Source of the DNA: Alkalihalophilus marmarensis DSM 21297
GTDB lineage: Bacteria > Bacillota > Bacilli > Bacillales > Bacillaceae_D
DNA length: 64,000 bases
NCBI RefSeq assembly: GCF_000474275.2
Contig: NZ_ATAE01000041.1
Span: forward strand, 62,001-126,000
Direction of reading: 5' to 3'
Shown: piece after piece, positions 1 through 7,291 of the stretch
Numbering within the stretch: the stretch's first letter is position 1
Layout: every line of letters starts with the position of its first letter
Position numbers and translations under genes: made by a program
The notes under the pieces: generated by a model
The model's database searches: none
What the model was told of the DNA's origin: nothing
Seen by the model: only the letters and a program-made list of their open reading frames with translations

Positions 1-1729
1 GTTCTACAAATTCTTTATACAATTCATTACTAGCTAATAACTCAGCGTGTGAACCACTTCCTGTTATAAATCCCTTTTCCAAAATAATCAGTTGATCAGC
101 GTTTTTCACAGTTGATAAGCGATGAGCAATGATCAATGTCGTTCTGTTTATCATAAGTTTTTCTAATGCATCTTGAACCAGCTTTTCAGAAGCACTATCT
201 AAATGAGCAGTAGCTTCATCTAATAATAGAATTTCCGGGTCACGTATTAACGCCCTAGCTATAGCTAACCTTTGTCTTTGTCCTCCTGATAATTTAACAC
301 CTCTTTCTCCCACTTCGGTGTCTATTCCATTAGGAAGGGCATCAATAAACTCTTTTAAATTTGCATTGGATATAGCTTTATCAACCTCTCTAAGGTCATA
401 ATCTTCTAAGCCATATACCAAGTTTGATAGAATTGTTCCTGACATTACTGGAGTTTCTTGAAACACATAGGCAATTTTCTTTCTCCATTCCATTAGAGGA
501 AGTGTTTCTACATCTATACCTCTATAAGTGATTGAGCCAGCAGTAGGGGTATAAAATCTTTCTATGAGGGAAAAAACAGTTGTCTTCCCAGCACCACTTG
601 GTCCAATAATGGCAGTACTTTGACCTATCTTCGCCTTAAACGTCAAATTTGTAAGAATAGGTGATTCTTCATTGTATGAAAAGCTAACATTTTCAAAGCT
701 TATATTATGACCCTCTTGATTAGATACAAGGTAACTTTCTTTTTTATCATGTTCTTCTACGTTTGTTTGAAGAATTTGGAGAATGCGCTCTAGCGCACCA
801 ATCGCTTTCTGATATTGAGCAAAAAATCCTGCTAATTGAGAGAACGGAGTAGAAATTTGAAACAAATAAAAGACGATTGCTACTAACGCACCTGCAGTTA
901 ATGTACCGGTAGCAACTCGTAAACTGCCATACCCAAAAATTAAAATAAGCATAAGTAATAAAAGGCTCATTGTAATAGGTTGAATGACGGCGTTGATCAT
1001 TCCTTCTTTTATTCCAAAGCCAAATAGTTTTTCCATCCTTTGTTGTCCTGTAGCCTGTTCCTCTCTCTCAGCTGTAGAAGATTTGACTAGCCGAATATCC
1101 TGTAGCACTCTCCCCATGTCTCCTTGAAAGGAAGCTGTTTCGTCTTGGAGTGACTTAGAAACTCTATACATACTTTTTCCTAAAGGCATAATAATTAAAA
1201 AAACAACTGGAACAACTATAAGCATTACCACCGTTATTGCCCAATCTATGTACATTAATAAGATTACTGAACCAACTATGGAGATGATCCCTGAAATAAA
1301 AGGAATTAATTGACCAGTTATAAACCCTTTAATAATTAGAGTATCGTTAGTCATCCGACTCATTACTTCTCCTGAGTTTCGTTTATCAAAGAAAGAAACA
1401 GGAAGAAAAATGATCTTATCCCAAAGTAATCTTCTTAAAGACAGTACTGCGTTTTCCCCTATATATGTCATTGTATAGATTGATATAGCTGACATAATAA
1501 ATTGTGCTAAGAAAATAGAAATTAGCAATACTAAAGAAGCTACATCTAGATTATCAATATGAAAGGTATCAATGAAATTCATAGTTATTAAAGGAATAAC
1601 CAATGAAAGTACGCTTTGAATGACCACAAACATTATCGCTAAAAACAGAACAAATCTCTTTAAATTTAGTTGGTAAATAAATTGAATAAATGCAAATCCC
1701 GTAAGCTTACCCGTTTTTTCAACTTTCAA
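1..1729 (-). CDS. ABC exporter, permease-ATPase fusion (lanthipeptide export candidate), C-terminus outside window
   Basis: Half-size ABC exporter with an N-terminal six-helix membrane domain and a C-terminal nucleotide-binding domain. The reverse strand reads a Walker A GPSGAGKTT, a signature LSGGQRQR, a Walker B LLLDEAT and the H-loop AHRLSTV, so it is of the LmrA/BmrA/LanT type. The start is TTG at 1729 behind GGGAGG; no ATG start fits as well. The protein begins straight before the first membrane helix, with no room for a C39 double-glycine peptidase, so it would export but not cleave. It is divergent from the class III lanthipeptide operon, which makes export of those peptides the likely job (inference). 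Only the last residues are missing at the left edge. Confidence 0.85.
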   Translation of the reverse strand, partial: MKVEKTGKLTGFAFIQFIYQLNLKRFVLFLAIMFVVIQSVLSLVIPLITMNFIDTFHIDNLDVASLVLLISIFLAQFIMSAISIYTMTYIGENAVLSLRRLLWDKIIFLPVSFFDKRNSGEVMSRMTNDTLIIKGFITGQLIPFISGIISIVGSVILLMYIDWAITVVMLIVVPVVFLIIMPLGKSMYRVSKSLQDETASFQGDMGRVLQDIRLVKSSTAEREEQATGQQRMEKLFGFGIKEGMINAVIQPITMSLLLLMLILIFGYGSLRVATGTLTAGALVAIVFYLFQISTPFSQLAGFFAQYQKAIGALERILQILQTNVEEHDKKESYLVSNQEGHNISFENVSFSYNEESPILTNLTFKAKIGQSTAIIGPSGAGKTTVFSLIERFYTPTAGSITYRGIDVETLPLMEWRKKIAYVFQETPVMSGTILSNLVYGLEDYDLREVDKAISNANLKEFIDALPNGIDTEVGERGVKLSGGQRQRLAIARALIRDPEILLLDEATAHLDSASEKLVQDALEKLMINRTTLIIAHRLSTVKNADQLIILEKGFITGSGSHAELLASNELYKEFVE

Positions 1730-1798
1730 TCCGTACAACCTCCCTATGGAACTTAAAGAATCCTCCACGTTTAAATCAACCTGGCAATTTATACCTAA

Positions 1799-1827
1799 AT
1801 ACTAGTTCAATAATATTAAATAGTCAA
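1799..1827 (-). promoter_or_regulatory. Candidate sigma-A promoter of the ABC exporter
   Basis: On the minus strand TTGACT and TAGTAT are separated by 17 bp, with -35 at 1827-1822 and -10 at 1804-1799. The TTG start of the exporter lies about 70 bp downstream. Single-site matches like this occur by chance in AT-rich DNA, so confidence is moderate. Confidence 0.45.
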
Positions 1828-1838
1828 ATAAATTATCT

Positions 1839-1862
1839 AATTTATATAACCAATTTATATAA
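1839..1862. repeat. Two direct repeats AATTTATATAA, 13 bp apart (candidate operator)
   Basis: AATTTATATAA occurs at 1839-1849 and again at 1852-1862 in the roughly 310-bp divergent region between the exporter and the serine protease, just upstream of the exporter -35 box. The region is very AT-rich, so chance is possible, but an 11-bp exact direct repeat is a plausible regulator site. I saw no convincing consensus promoter for the rightward operon in 1863-2025. Confidence 0.3.
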
Positions 1863-2039
1863 ATTATTAAAATAATATAAAAATATGACAAAAAACGTTT
1901 GTGTTTTTTCGAAATCAATGGTAAATTTTTGTTTATATTACATTATCAAGTCTAAATTTTCCTTTTTATCACCTTTTTAGGACTAAGACTTAATACACGC
2001 TGCATTTAAAAGGATTAATTCGATTGGAGGTCTTTTATA

Positions 2040-2741
2040 TTGATCGTAAGCGACTTTTATGATTCAAAAAGTAATCTATTAAGTTTAGGGAAAATAGCCT
2101 TTAAAGTGGGGAAAAAACAATCCTTTGGAAGCGCATGTTTAGTAAAGGCCCCATCCAATTCAATCATGATAGCTACTGCGGCCCACTGTATATATGATTG
2201 GGAAACTAAAAATAGTTTTAAAGATCTCCACTTTATTCCTGCTTTTGAACCGGAAGTTAGAATACCCGTTCAGAAATGCTTTGTACCTAAAATGTGGGGA
2301 GAGCATAGTGCAGTTGAATTTGATACCGCCTTTTTAGAATTAGACGTACCTGCAGAAAAATTTGACCTCTATGAACGATATTCTATTACTCCAGTCTTTA
2401 ATATTGATAAAGAATTGGATTACTTGGTCTACGGCTATTTTCCGGATTTATTTTTACGACCAACGAAAAAACAGTATATGAGCCGTGGTAAGGCTTCTCA
2501 AGATATCTTTAAAGACTCCACCTTGCAAGGAGTAAAAAGTAAAGTCAAAAGTGGCATGTCTGGAGGTCCGTGGTTGACTGTGTATAACAATCAATTGCAC
2601 ATTAACTCTGTATCAAGTCTAAGCTTTAAGAAAGTAAAGAATATTATATGGGGTCCTTATTGGGGAGAGACCATCCAGAACACTTACTTTTCCCAGATAA
2701 ACCCAACATGTGATGAAACGATTATAGTTGACCTTTACTAG
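2040..2741 (+). CDS. Intracellular trypsin-fold serine protease, candidate lanthipeptide leader peptidase
   Basis: Chymotrypsin/V8-fold serine protease of 233 residues starting at TTG behind TGGAGG (2025-2030). The triad is visible: His in TAAHC, Asp in DTAFLELD and Ser in GMSGGPW. There is no signal peptide, so it should act in the cytosol. It is the first gene of the lanthipeptide operon and is followed at once by the first precursor gene. The exporter has no peptidase domain, so a separate leader protease is expected. The residue six before the catalytic Ser, which sets Arg/Lys specificity in trypsin, is Lys rather than Asp, so specificity cannot be read from the fold. Fold and triad are strong; the leader-peptidase role is inference from context. 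Confidence 0.75.
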   Translation: MIVSDFYDSKSNLLSLGKIAFKVGKKQSFGSACLVKAPSNSIMIATAAHCIYDWETKNSFKDLHFIPAFEPEVRIPVQKCFVPKMWGEHSAVEFDTAFLELDVPAEKFDLYERYSITPVFNIDKELDYLVYGYFPDLFLRPTKKQYMSRGKASQDIFKDSTLQGVKSKVKSGMSGGPWLTVYNNQLHINSVSSLSFKKVKNIIWGPYWGETIQNTYFSQINPTCDETIIVDLY

Positions 2742-2775
2742 ATCCGTTTCGTTTGAAAGGGGGTGAATGAATAAG

Positions 2776-2910
2776 ATGAAAAGAGTTTTAAACTTACAAA
2801 AAATGAGTCAAAGGGAATTTATCGGACGCCATTCTAACATAAGTATTATTTGTAAAGAAATGAGTACCATTAGTCTATTCTTATGTCTTCCAGATGATCT
2901 GCAAAAATAA
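2776..2910 (+). CDS. Class III lanthipeptide precursor A1
   Basis: A 44-residue precursor, too short for ordinary gene calling. The start at ATG 2776 is chosen because AAAGGGGGTGA ends about ten bases before it and the product then aligns with the later precursors from MKxVLxLQ; an in-frame ATG at 2767 sits on the ribosome binding site. The leader has VLNLQKM, matching the hydrophobic-x-LQ box bound by class III LanKC enzymes (family knowledge). The core has SNISIIC and STISLFLC, both S-x2-S-x2/3-C patterns typical of labionin or lanthionine rings, followed by a charged tail LPDDLQK that the other five precursors lack. A Gly-Arg lies just before the core. Confidence 0.8.
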   Translation: MKRVLNLQKMSQREFIGRHSNISIICKEMSTISLFLCLPDDLQK

Positions 2911-2932
2911 TTAAACTCGAGGAGGAAATACA

Positions 2933-3103
2933 ATGTCCTATAATGATCAAATGAATGGTGTTTTGAAACTACAAGGTGTGGCTGTCAGAGCAAAAACTTC
3001 TCAAAATGTAGATGCGAATTCAATTTTTTCTACTATTAGCATAGCTGCTTGTCCAATAACACCTATCGCACCAGTAAGTTCTATTAGTGCATTTGTCTGT
3101 TAG
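2933..3103 (+). CDS. Class III lanthipeptide precursor A2
   Basis: A 56-residue precursor with start ATG behind GAGGAGG (2919-2925). The leader contains VLKLQGV, the LanKC recognition box, but extends further at both ends than in the other precursors. The core ends STISIAAC, a proline-rich spacer PITPIAPV, then SSISAFVC: two S-x2-S-x3-C ring motifs separated by ten residues. It ends on Cys, as four of the other five precursors do. Its sequence outside the motifs is unlike the others, so the operon should make chemically distinct peptides. It lies 22 bp after A1 and 57 bp before lanKC, with a hairpin in between. Confidence 0.8.
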   Translation: MSYNDQMNGVLKLQGVAVRAKTSQNVDANSIFSTISIAACPITPIAPVSSISAFVC

Positions 3104-3112
3104 TTCATTCCT

Positions 3113-3132
3113 GGAGAGAGTTACCTCTCTCC
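3113..3132 (+). promoter_or_regulatory. Intercistronic hairpin between precursor A2 and lanKC
   Basis: GGAGAGAG, loop TTAC, CTCTCTCC: a perfect 8-bp stem ten bases after the A2 stop. There is no T-run directly after it, so it is more likely an mRNA-stabilising element or a leaky terminator than a full stop. Such hairpins set a high precursor-to-enzyme ratio in other lantibiotic operons (family knowledge); the role here is inference. Confidence 0.6.
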
Positions 3133-3160
3133 AAGTTTAATCATTTTGAGGAGGGCTTAT

Positions 3161-5773
3161 ATGGATTTTAGATATTTACGATATGTCGTACCAGAACAGA
3201 AATACTATTTACCGCCAAATGAAACGGGAAAGAAAGATGAACTTCTTACTCTTGACACTCCTTCGGGCTGGGGTTTAGAAAGAAACGATCATTGGACTAC
3301 TTACTTTTGTAAGGAAACTAAGCTTCCATTGCAAGGCTGGAAAATACATATAAGCTCTACCATTAAACATGCAAAAGAGACTCTCCAGATTATTTCTACC
3401 TTTATGTTTGAACATAAAATCGCCTTTAAGCATGTATCCGATTTAAGAGAGCTTGTCATGAAGAACTCTAAATATGGTGAAAGAACTGGATCTGGGAAGT
3501 TTATTACCATTTATCCGACAAATGAAAATCAATTTGTAACTCTTTTAGATACTCTTAATGATCTCATTGGACACCTACCAAACGGTCCTTATATTTTAAG
3601 CGACAAAAGATGGAAAAACGGCAATGTATTTTTTAGATATGGAGCTTTTGCAGAAATGTATACCACAGTATCAGGAGAAAAAGTGTTGGCAATACAGGAT
3701 GACACAGGAGCTCTTATACCAGACACTCGAGGAACCTCTTATGCTGTGCCACCCTTTATTACTGAACCAACTGAAATAAAAGAAATGACCTTAGAACAGG
3801 ATATGGCCTATGAAACAAGCTATTCTGAACTATCCAATTATGATATAACATCTGCTCTTCACTTTAGTAACGGCGGCGGTGTTTATCTAGGTACTGATAT
3901 ACGTTCAGAAAAAAAAGTTGTCATTAAAGAAGGGCGGCCTGGTGCTGGTCTAGATGGTGCTGGAAGAGATGCCGTCGCACGCTTAAAGCATGAAGCAAAA
4001 ATGTTAGAAAACCTGCAAGCGATCTCATCGGTCGTAAATTTAAGAACTATATTCCAAGAGTGGGAGCATACCTTTGTGGTTCAAGATTATATAGAAGGAA
4101 CTACACTCAATTCATGGCTAGCTGTAAATTATCCATTTAGCGAGGAACAAGACGCTAAACGTTTTTCTGAAAATGCAATTAATTTATTGAAGCAAATAAT
4201 AGCTGCTATTAAAGATATTCACTCAAAAGGAATTGGTATGGGAGACCTTCAGCCAAATAATGTTATGGTAACTCCTGAAAATAAAATAATATTAATAGAC
4301 TTTGAAGCTGCTAGTGACATCACTGATAAGAAACATCCCGGCTTAGCTACTCCAGGTTTTGTAGGTCATCCAGATTCCACAAGGGAGCAAGCAGATTGGT
4401 TTGCCCTCTTACGTATAGCAAGACAAGCTTTCATCCCTATTGGACCAGTCCAGGATTTAGCTGAGAGCATCCTACAAAAGCATGATGATTTCATTTTAGA
4501 TGTTTTCGGCAAGGAGGCTTACGAGTTAATTAAGGATATTGAAAGTGAATGCCTGCTTCGTGAAGCCAAGCCCGTCCCAAGTATCCTAAGTTCACCTAGC
4601 CAAACCTTATCATTAGAAAACATACCTGAAATAATTGAGAAATTACGAAATGGGATCATCCATGACTTAGGTAATGATTCAAGGTTATTACCAGGTGATA
4701 TCAGGCAATATGAATTAACTGGGGGCTTATATAATGCTTATACTGGCGGGACAGGTGTTTTACTAGCCCTCTCTCATACTGGGGACGTTCCAAGCATAGC
4801 TCTTAGATGGGCAAAGGAATATTTAAATGAAGAAACTCTGTCAGAACTAGACGATGGTCTTCTATCTGGTAGAGCAGGAATCGCAGGAGTCCTATATCAG
4901 ATAGGATTTAGAGAGAAGGCAAATAAGATTTTTAATGAAATAACAATCGATAGGAATTCTAGGGACATCACTCTCTACTCTGGTCTTGCAGGTGTTGGTC
5001 TATCATTATTGTCCGCTTCAAACTTGACGGAGGATAAACATTTGTACTCTAAAAGTGTACAGGCTGCGGAAAAGTTAGTTGAACTTTTAAAAGAAGATAT
5101 ACAGATTATGAAGGATGATTGGGATACGATTACGAAAGGCTTGATTCATGGTTGGTCGGGAGTTTCCCTATTTTTCAGTACCTTATACCACTTTAATGGT
5201 GAAAATAAATGGTTGGAGTATGCATTATTAGCTTTACAAAAAGATCTAGATCAATGTGAATTTGAAGAAGGGGCTCAATTCTATCAGGTGAAGGATGATG
5301 CTAGGTATGTCCCATATTTAGCCGGTGGTAGCGGCGGGGTAGGCTTAGCCATGATCCAATACAAAAATGTTTCTGGAAGTATTGAATTATGGCAAAAGGA
5401 GCTCCACGGTATTGGAGTCGCAGCAAATTCAAAAACTTTCTTTGGTCCTGGATTATTTAGAGGTTTGACAGGATTAATTTCAGCGGCAGATGCTGTTGAT
5501 CGAAACCTTAAGCTTCCAAGCGAAAAGGGTTATTTAGAGCGTACTTTTAGCACCATCAATTTATATTTGCTAGAACAAGAAGACCGGTACTATATTCCTG
5601 GGGACTACAATTATAGATTATCAGGCGATTTATTCTCTGGTGCTGCTGGAGTTTTATTAGCACTCAATGATATAAATCGCAGCATGTTTTCTTGGCTGCC
5701 TCTTGCCGAGTATGAAACGATCGGTCTACACAAGGAAAGGAAATCAAGCTCTTCCCTCCTAATTAATTCCTGA
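3161..5773 (+). CDS. Class III lanthipeptide synthetase LanKC
   Basis: Trifunctional synthetase that phosphorylates Ser/Thr, eliminates phosphate and cyclises Cys onto the dehydro residues. The start is ATG 3161 behind GAGGAGGGC; an in-frame TTG at 3146 overlaps that site and is rejected. The product is 870 residues, usual for the family. Residues 1 to about 210 form the lyase-like domain; about 215-480 the kinase, with GMGDLQPNN as catalytic loop and LIDFEAA in the DFG position; about 510-870 a LanC-like barrel. The barrel shows IHGWSG and FSGAAG but no Cys-His-Gly zinc ligands, which separates class III from class IV. Precursor genes lie directly on both sides. Confidence 0.95.
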   Translation: MDFRYLRYVVPEQKYYLPPNETGKKDELLTLDTPSGWGLERNDHWTTYFCKETKLPLQGWKIHISSTIKHAKETLQIISTFMFEHKIAFKHVSDLRELVMKNSKYGERTGSGKFITIYPTNENQFVTLLDTLNDLIGHLPNGPYILSDKRWKNGNVFFRYGAFAEMYTTVSGEKVLAIQDDTGALIPDTRGTSYAVPPFITEPTEIKEMTLEQDMAYETSYSELSNYDITSALHFSNGGGVYLGTDIRSEKKVVIKEGRPGAGLDGAGRDAVARLKHEAKMLENLQAISSVVNLRTIFQEWEHTFVVQDYIEGTTLNSWLAVNYPFSEEQDAKRFSENAINLLKQIIAAIKDIHSKGIGMGDLQPNNVMVTPENKIILIDFEAASDITDKKHPGLATPGFVGHPDSTREQADWFALLRIARQAFIPIGPVQDLAESILQKHDDFILDVFGKEAYELIKDIESECLLREAKPVPSILSSPSQTLSLENIPEIIEKLRNGIIHDLGNDSRLLPGDIRQYELTGGLYNAYTGGTGVLLALSHTGDVPSIALRWAKEYLNEETLSELDDGLLSGRAGIAGVLYQIGFREKANKIFNEITIDRNSRDITLYSGLAGVGLSLLSASNLTEDKHLYSKSVQAAEKLVELLKEDIQIMKDDWDTITKGLIHGWSGVSLFFSTLYHFNGENKWLEYALLALQKDLDQCEFEEGAQFYQVKDDARYVPYLAGGSGGVGLAMIQYKNVSGSIELWQKELHGIGVAANSKTFFGPGLFRGLTGLISAADAVDRNLKLPSEKGYLERTFSTINLYLLEQEDRYYIPGDYNYRLSGDLFSGAAGVLLALNDINRSMFSWLPLAEYETIGLHKERKSSSSLLINS

Positions 5774-5814
5774 AGGATATAGGCTGATTTCATAAATGAA
5801 AGGAGGTGATATAT

Positions 5815-5934
5815 ATGAAACAGGTGCTTTCTCTCCAGAACATGAAAAGTAACAAGGATATCGAGTTACATGCTAGATCTTACCTAAGCATTAACTGCAA
5901 AGGCTTCAGCAGCATTAGTACATTCATTTGCTAG
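5815..5934 (+). CDS. Class III lanthipeptide precursor A3, copy 1
   Basis: A 39-residue precursor behind GAAAGGAGGTGA. The leader starts MKQVLSLQNM with the LanKC-binding LSLQ box. It reaches HAR directly before the core, which reads SYLSINC, a short KGF spacer, and SSISTFIC. Both motifs fit S-x2-S-x2/3-C, so two labionin or lanthionine rings are predicted, with the C-terminal Cys in the second. The gene follows lanKC by 41 bp in the same operon. Copies 2 and 3 encode exactly the same protein. Confidence 0.85.
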   Translation: MKQVLSLQNMKSNKDIELHARSYLSINCKGFSSISTFIC

Positions 5935-5976
5935 ATGCTCTATAGTAGCTTTCAAGTGCATAAAGGAGGTGACTTT

Positions 5977-6096
5977 ATGAAACAGGTGCTTTCTCTTCAA
6001 AATATGAAAAGCAACAAGGATATCGAGTTACATGCTAGATCTTACCTAAGCATTAACTGCAAAGGCTTTAGCAGCATTAGTACATTCATTTGCTAG
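5977..6096 (+). CDS. Class III lanthipeptide precursor A3, copy 2
   Basis: Encodes the same 39 residues as the gene at 5815, with a few silent changes (for example CAA AAT for CAG AAC at Gln-Asn in the leader). It keeps its own strong ribosome site TAAAGGAGGTGA, so each copy is translated independently. It ends in TAG. Confidence 0.85.
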   Translation: MKQVLSLQNMKSNKDIELHARSYLSINCKGFSSISTFIC

Positions 6097-6138
6097 ATGC
6101 TCTATAGTAGCTTTCAAGTACATAAAGGAGGTGATTTC

Positions 6139-6258
6139 ATGAAACAGGTGCTTTCTCTTCAGAACATGAAAAGTAACAAGGATATCGAGTTACATGCTAG
6201 ATCTTACCTAAGCATTAATTGCAAAGGCTTTAGCAGCATTAGTACATTCATTTGCTGA
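6139..6258 (+). CDS. Class III lanthipeptide precursor A3, copy 3
   Basis: Third identical 39-residue precursor, with ribosome site TAAAGGAGGTGA. It differs from copies 1 and 2 only at silent positions (AAT for AAC in SINC) and by its TGA stop, where the repeat ends. The conserved product together with silent drift suggests purifying selection or ongoing gene conversion on the core peptide. Confidence 0.85.
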   Translation: MKQVLSLQNMKSNKDIELHARSYLSINCKGFSSISTFIC

Positions 6259-6295
6259 TTATTTTCCGGTACTTTACAGGAAGGTGGTATAACCC

Positions 6296-6421
6296 TTGAA
6301 AAATGTATTATCTTTACAAGACCTTGAAAACAAAGAAGAAATTGTCCTTCATAGAATTCTAGGTTCATCGTATAGCCTTAATTGCAAAGTGTTAAGCTCA
6401 ATAAGCATATTTATCTGTTAA
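6296..6421 (+). CDS. Class III lanthipeptide precursor A4 (divergent)
   Basis: A 41-residue precursor starting at TTG behind GGAAGGTGG. The leader MKNVLSLQDL keeps the LSLQ box. The leader ends around VLHR and the core holds SSYSLNC and SSISIFIC, again two S-x2-S-x2/3-C motifs with a terminal Cys. It is clearly a paralogue of the triplicated gene but has diverged in leader and ring residues. It is the last gene of the operon, 8 bp before the terminator stem. Confidence 0.8.
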   Translation: MKNVLSLQDLENKEEIVLHRILGSSYSLNCKVLSSISIFIC

Positions 6422-6428
6422 ATGTTAA

Positions 6429-6455
6429 AGAGGTGCAAGCATGCACCTCTTTTTT
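6429..6455 (+). terminator. Intrinsic terminator of the lanthipeptide operon
   Basis: AGAGGTGC and GCACCTCT form an 8-bp stem around a 6-base loop, followed by a run of T. It closes the operon right after precursor A4. Confidence 0.9.
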
Positions 6456-6588
6456 ATTCCCAATTAATTAATATACTTATATAAAATAACACTTTGAATA
6501 AATATATAATATAATGAATTTATCATTTTACAAACGAGACCATAATTAAACTAATAGAAAAATATAATAAAGAAAGGCTGAGACACAA

Positions 6589-7029
6589 ATGAATGTTAGA
6601 TTCTTCGTAGTCAGCATGTTATCAATTTTATCAATTGCATTACTAGCAAGCAGCATTGCTTATTTATCATACATGGGTCCATTAGAACAAAATAGTCACG
6701 CTCGTCATTTTGTTATCGAACTTTATAATAAAGATCCAAAAGTACAGCGAGATTCTGTTAATGGGACCCTGAAAATCCCGCCAAATCAATTTGCTACCGA
6801 CACTTTACGTTTTCTTCATCACTATTTGCATATTCCAATAGGTGCCCTCGCTTTATCGGTAACCCTTAATATCATTTGTTTATTCATAGCTAGGGATAAT
6901 AAGAATTTATCAGGAAGCCTATTTATGTGTGCCGCAGCTGCCTCCTCATTCACTCTTATACCTCCGATCTTACAGGTGCTATCAGGAATATTACTTTTAA
7001 GAGAGCGGAAATTGATCGCTAAGAAGTAA
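6589..7029 (+). CDS. Small membrane protein of unknown function beside the lanthipeptide operon
   Basis: 146 residues with a hydrophobic N-terminal helix (about 4-30), an extracytoplasmic stretch of about 50 residues rich in charged residues, and two or three further membrane segments from about residue 80 to 137, ending in a basic tail RERKLIAKK. I do not recognise the family. It has its own upstream region after the operon terminator and faces the same way as the PlcR-like regulator. Immunity against the lanthipeptides is one possibility because no LanFEG or LanI gene is visible nearby, but that is inference from position only. Confidence 0.6.
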   Translation: MNVRFFVVSMLSILSIALLASSIAYLSYMGPLEQNSHARHFVIELYNKDPKVQRDSVNGTLKIPPNQFATDTLRFLHHYLHIPIGALALSVTLNIICLFIARDNKNLSGSLFMCAAAASSFTLIPPILQVLSGILLLRERKLIAKK

Positions 7030-7232
7030 TAGTAATACAAGGCAATGCTCACTTATTTGCTATTAGTTATCATACTTATATCGAAGTATAATATATTGAA
7101 CTTTTCTTTTTAACCATGTAAATTATATCTATTTTTATAAGTCATTTTACACAGTAGTCTGAGAAGATCTTGGTACTGATTAACCTATTCTAAACCAAGA
7201 AGTATTTACAATAGAAAATAAGTGCTAGAATC

Positions 7233-7262
7233 GAGTATATACTAAACGAAATGTTTTCATTT
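7233..7262. promoter_or_regulatory. Two palindromes upstream of the PlcR-like regulator
   Basis: AGTATATACT at 7234-7243 is a perfect 10-bp palindrome, and AAATG-TTTT-CATTT at 7249-7262 a 5+5 inverted repeat, both within 60 bp of the regulator start. They could be operator sites, perhaps autoregulatory. They do not match the published PlcR box TATGNANNNNTNCATA. Confidence 0.3.
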
Positions 7263-7291
7263 AACAGAGCAATTTAAAGGGGGGACGTTTT

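Larger units (their letters stand above)
5799..6258 (+). repeat. Three tandem copies of a 162-bp unit, each with ribosome site and precursor gene
   Basis: The start codons at 5815, 5977 and 6139 are exactly 162 bp apart. Each unit carries AAAGGAGGTGA, a 120-bp precursor gene and, between copies, a near-identical 42-bp spacer. Differences inside the genes are silent, and the third copy uses TGA instead of TAG. This is a recent or selection-maintained gene duplication. Confidence 0.95.

Noticed and set aside
2040-2741. Assigning Arg/Lys cleavage specificity from trypsin homology
   Set aside because: The residue at the trypsin Asp189 position is Lys, so specificity cannot be inferred.
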